This document shows, one piece after another, positions 62,552 through 64,000 of a DNA stretch of 64,000 nucleotides. Below the pieces are notes generated by a model. It did not search any database and was not told the origin of the DNA. It saw only the letters and a program-made list of their open reading frames with translations. The position numbers and the translations under genes were made by a program. The stretch comes from Flectobacillus roseus. GTDB lineage: Bacteria > Bacteroidota > Bacteroidia > Cytophagales > Spirosomataceae. Every line of letters starts with the position of its first letter. The first letter of the stretch is position 1. The stretch is taken from NCBI RefSeq assembly GCF_030056665.1, contig NZ_JASHIG010000013.1, one strand, 5' to 3'.

Positions 62552-63241
62552 TTAATGTTTCAACATTTCGTGAGCATATTGGATACCGATACCGTAAGCA
62601 CCACCGTATTTTTTCACCAAGTTGGTTACAGCTACATAAGTCTCGCTTCTTGCCCAGTCTCTCTGTAATTCAAGTAAGTATTGGATAGATGTCATTGGGT
62701 GCGCACCTGCTTGTACCATACGTGCGACAGCTTGGTCATGAGCCTCTTTTGAAACGTCACCACTAGCATCCGTTATAACATATACGTCATATCCTTCGCT
62801 GATGGCAGACAATGCTGGACCTACAATACAAACGCTAGTCCACAAACCTGCAAGGACAATTTTCTTTTTGCCTTTATCAACAATCGCTTTGTGAGCATTT
62901 ACATCTTCCCAAGTATTCATGGTAGTACGGTCGATGTATTTAGTAGTTGCTTGAGGATAAAATTCAGATACTTCAGGAAAAACAGGACCACTAAATGATT
63001 TTTCGGCTACCGTTGTTACAACCGTTGGTACATTAAAGATTTTGGAAGCACCTGCTACGATGGCCGTATTGTTACGTAATTCGGTCATATCGATATTTTT
63101 TGTAGCAAAACCCATTTGGCTCTCATGGTCGATAAGTACCAAAGCATGGTTACTTGGACTCAACAACATAGGAGATGGTTTTTGTGCTAAACCAATAAAT
63201 GAAACAAGAGCGAATGCGATAGATAAGATGGACTTTTTCAT
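62552..63241 (-). CDS. Secreted isochorismatase-family hydrolase
   Basis: The 229-aa protein has a leader (MKKSILSIAFALVSFIGLAQ) and the cysteine hydrolase catalytic set: Asp38 in LVLIDHESQMGF, a Lys within VDKGKKKIVLAGLW, and Cys138 in TSVCIVGPALSA. The family covers isochorismatase-like, nicotinamidase-like and other amide-cleaving enzymes. It sits in the minus-strand cluster with an amidohydrolase and alpha/beta hydrolase and probably acts on a xenobiotic or aromatic amide. Export makes it unlike the cytoplasmic nicotinamidases. Confidence 0.89.
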   Translation of the reverse strand: MKKSILSIAFALVSFIGLAQKPSPMLLSPSNHALVLIDHESQMGFATKNIDMTELRNNTAIVAGASKIFNVPTVVTTVAEKSFSGPVFPEVSEFYPQATTKYIDRTTMNTWEDVNAHKAIVDKGKKKIVLAGLWTSVCIVGPALSAISEGYDVYVITDASGDVSKEAHDQAVARMVQAGAHPMTSIQYLLELQRDWARSETYVAVTNLVKKYGGAYGIGIQYAHEMLKH

Positions 63242-63653
63242 GGTTTTAAATGTTTATTGTATTGTGTTGTGAAAATTTTGGGCAATGTTTTTCCGCCTCC
63301 CAAAATGGGGAGTTGAGCGACATTGCAGGTTTTTGAGTATGAATTTTTAGCTTTACAAAACCTTCAAAGTGTTATTGATTCTCTGTCGTTGTTTTGTTGA
63401 TTCAAAATTACTACAAGCAATAAACCTGTGCATTGATGTATGTTAAGTAATGATTTGACTGGGCTTTCGGCGGTCGGCTATGGGCAATCGGCAAAATGTC
63501 TCCATTGTTTTATTAGAAATATATCCGAATTTCTATCCGTGGTCAGTGTCTCACTTACCACGGATGCAAAAAATGTTTATTTCCGAAATCAGAAATCCCA
63601 AATCTGAAATTGTTGGAAATCCTCCATACACTTCTAATTGGGCACCGATTCCT
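63242..63653. other. 412-bp gap with hairpins and a family A repeat
   Basis: No gene is seen. An imperfect hairpin (gcaatgt... ctccc, gggga... acattgc) lies at 63282-63326. A perfect one, atccgtggt (63535-63543) and accacggat (63557-63565), follows. At 63580-63632 a family A copy reads tttccgaaatcagaaatccc then aaatctgaaattgttggaaa. A stretch at 63462-63500 (gggctttcggcggtcggcta) resembles the middle of family B. Confidence 0.5.
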
Positions 63654-64000
63654 TTATTTCGTCAAAAATGCCAGTAATTCTGAGTTAAACTTTTCCAATT
63701 CTTCAATAAACAATGCGTGACCACTATTTTCAAATTTCACAATATAAGAATCTGAAATACCCGCGTGCATTTGTTCGGCTAAATGAAACCCACAAATGAT
63801 ATCCTTGGTACCATGGAAGATAGCCGTTGGAACGTTGATTTTACCTAAATCTTCTCGCAAATCTTCGTCACGCAAGGCAATTAAGCATTGAGTTGTAGCA
63901 TAAAAAGATGCTTCAACGTTGATGCCACCCAACCAGCCTGCCAAAGGAGCTGAAATAGCTGTTTCGGATGCGCCGAAAATCTTTCCAAAATTTTCTAATA
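63654..64000 (-). CDS. Alpha/beta hydrolase (C-terminal part; gene runs out of the window)
   Basis: The frame stays open to base 64000, so the gene start is missing. The visible 115 residues end a serine-hydrolase fold: KINVPTAIFHGTKDIICGFH carries the catalytic Asp and FENSGHALFIEELEKFN the catalytic His. The sequence resembles the arylesterase / haloperoxidase-like group of the family. It continues the minus-strand cluster, with a 412-bp gap to the isochorismatase-family gene. The TTG at 63944 would give a truncated protein and is not a start. Confidence 0.85.
   Translation of the reverse strand, partial: LENFGKIFGASETAISAPLAGWLGGINVEASFYATTQCLIALRDEDLREDLGKINVPTAIFHGTKDIICGFHLAEQMHAGISDSYIVKFENSGHALFIEELEKFNSELLAFLTK

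Noticed and set aside
1..64000. tRNA, rRNA or transposase genes
   Set aside because: I looked through the intergenic gaps and found no cloverleaf, rRNA core sequence or transposase-like ORF.

Overview
The window is AT-rich DNA from a member of the Bacteroidota, most likely the Cytophagales. This rests on the protein families: SusC/SusD pair, FecR/ECF-sigma regulation, a T9SS C-terminal sorting domain, split KdpD, and promoters of the TTTG-N19-TAnnTTTG type. The species cannot be fixed from sequence alone. A plasmid-type replication and partition module at about 7.5-12.1 kb suggests that the window lies on a plasmid, megaplasmid or chromid that also carries sizeable metabolic loci. An integrated plasmid is not excluded.

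Layout. 1-7.3 kb: 3' end of kdpA, then kdpB, kdpC, an outer-membrane porin, a short KdpD (sensor half only) and a separate histidine kinase; this is a high-affinity potassium uptake and sensing operon. 7.5-12.1 kb: Rep_3-type initiator (minus strand), its promoter with an inverted-repeat operator, ten 18-bp iterons, a perfect DnaA box, an AT-rich stretch, then parA-parB with a palindrome over the promoter and a terminator. 12.3-20 kb: gluconate-dehydrogenase-like subunit 3 plus GMC oxidoreductase, a frameshifted monooxygenase pseudogene, a Gfo/Idh/MocA oxidoreductase, a cytosine-deaminase-like amidohydrolase and a GH10 xylanase. 20.1-21.7 kb: a three-gene hipB-hipS-hipT-like toxin-antitoxin locus. 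22-24.8 kb: a LytS/LytTR two-component pair preceded by a decayed copy of the LytTR gene end.

24.9-50.7 kb is a carbohydrate-degradation region. ECF sigma, FecR anti-sigma, SusC, SusD and a GH29 fucosidase form a polysaccharide utilisation locus. Around it lie an unfamiliar secreted glycosidase-like protein, a sigma-54 response regulator, a GH78 rhamnosidase, a very large T9SS-secreted metallopeptidase, a GH36 alpha-galactosidase and a lipoprotein esterase. 51-56.4 kb holds two more sigma-54 activators, one paired with a TPR histidine kinase. 56.5-64 kb holds Dps and a minus-strand cluster (small transporter, DoxX, MhqO-like dioxygenase, alginate-export-type porin, YtcJ-like amidohydrolase, isochorismatase-family hydrolase, alpha/beta hydrolase) that looks like an electrophile or aromatic-compound stress cluster.

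Intergenic DNA is rich in interspersed repeats. One family of about 145-185 bp elements has imperfect terminal inverted repeats and occurs at least five times, plus fragments. A second family is about 50 bp long. There are also many perfect hairpins at gene ends. I saw no transposase, CRISPR array, tRNA or rRNA gene.
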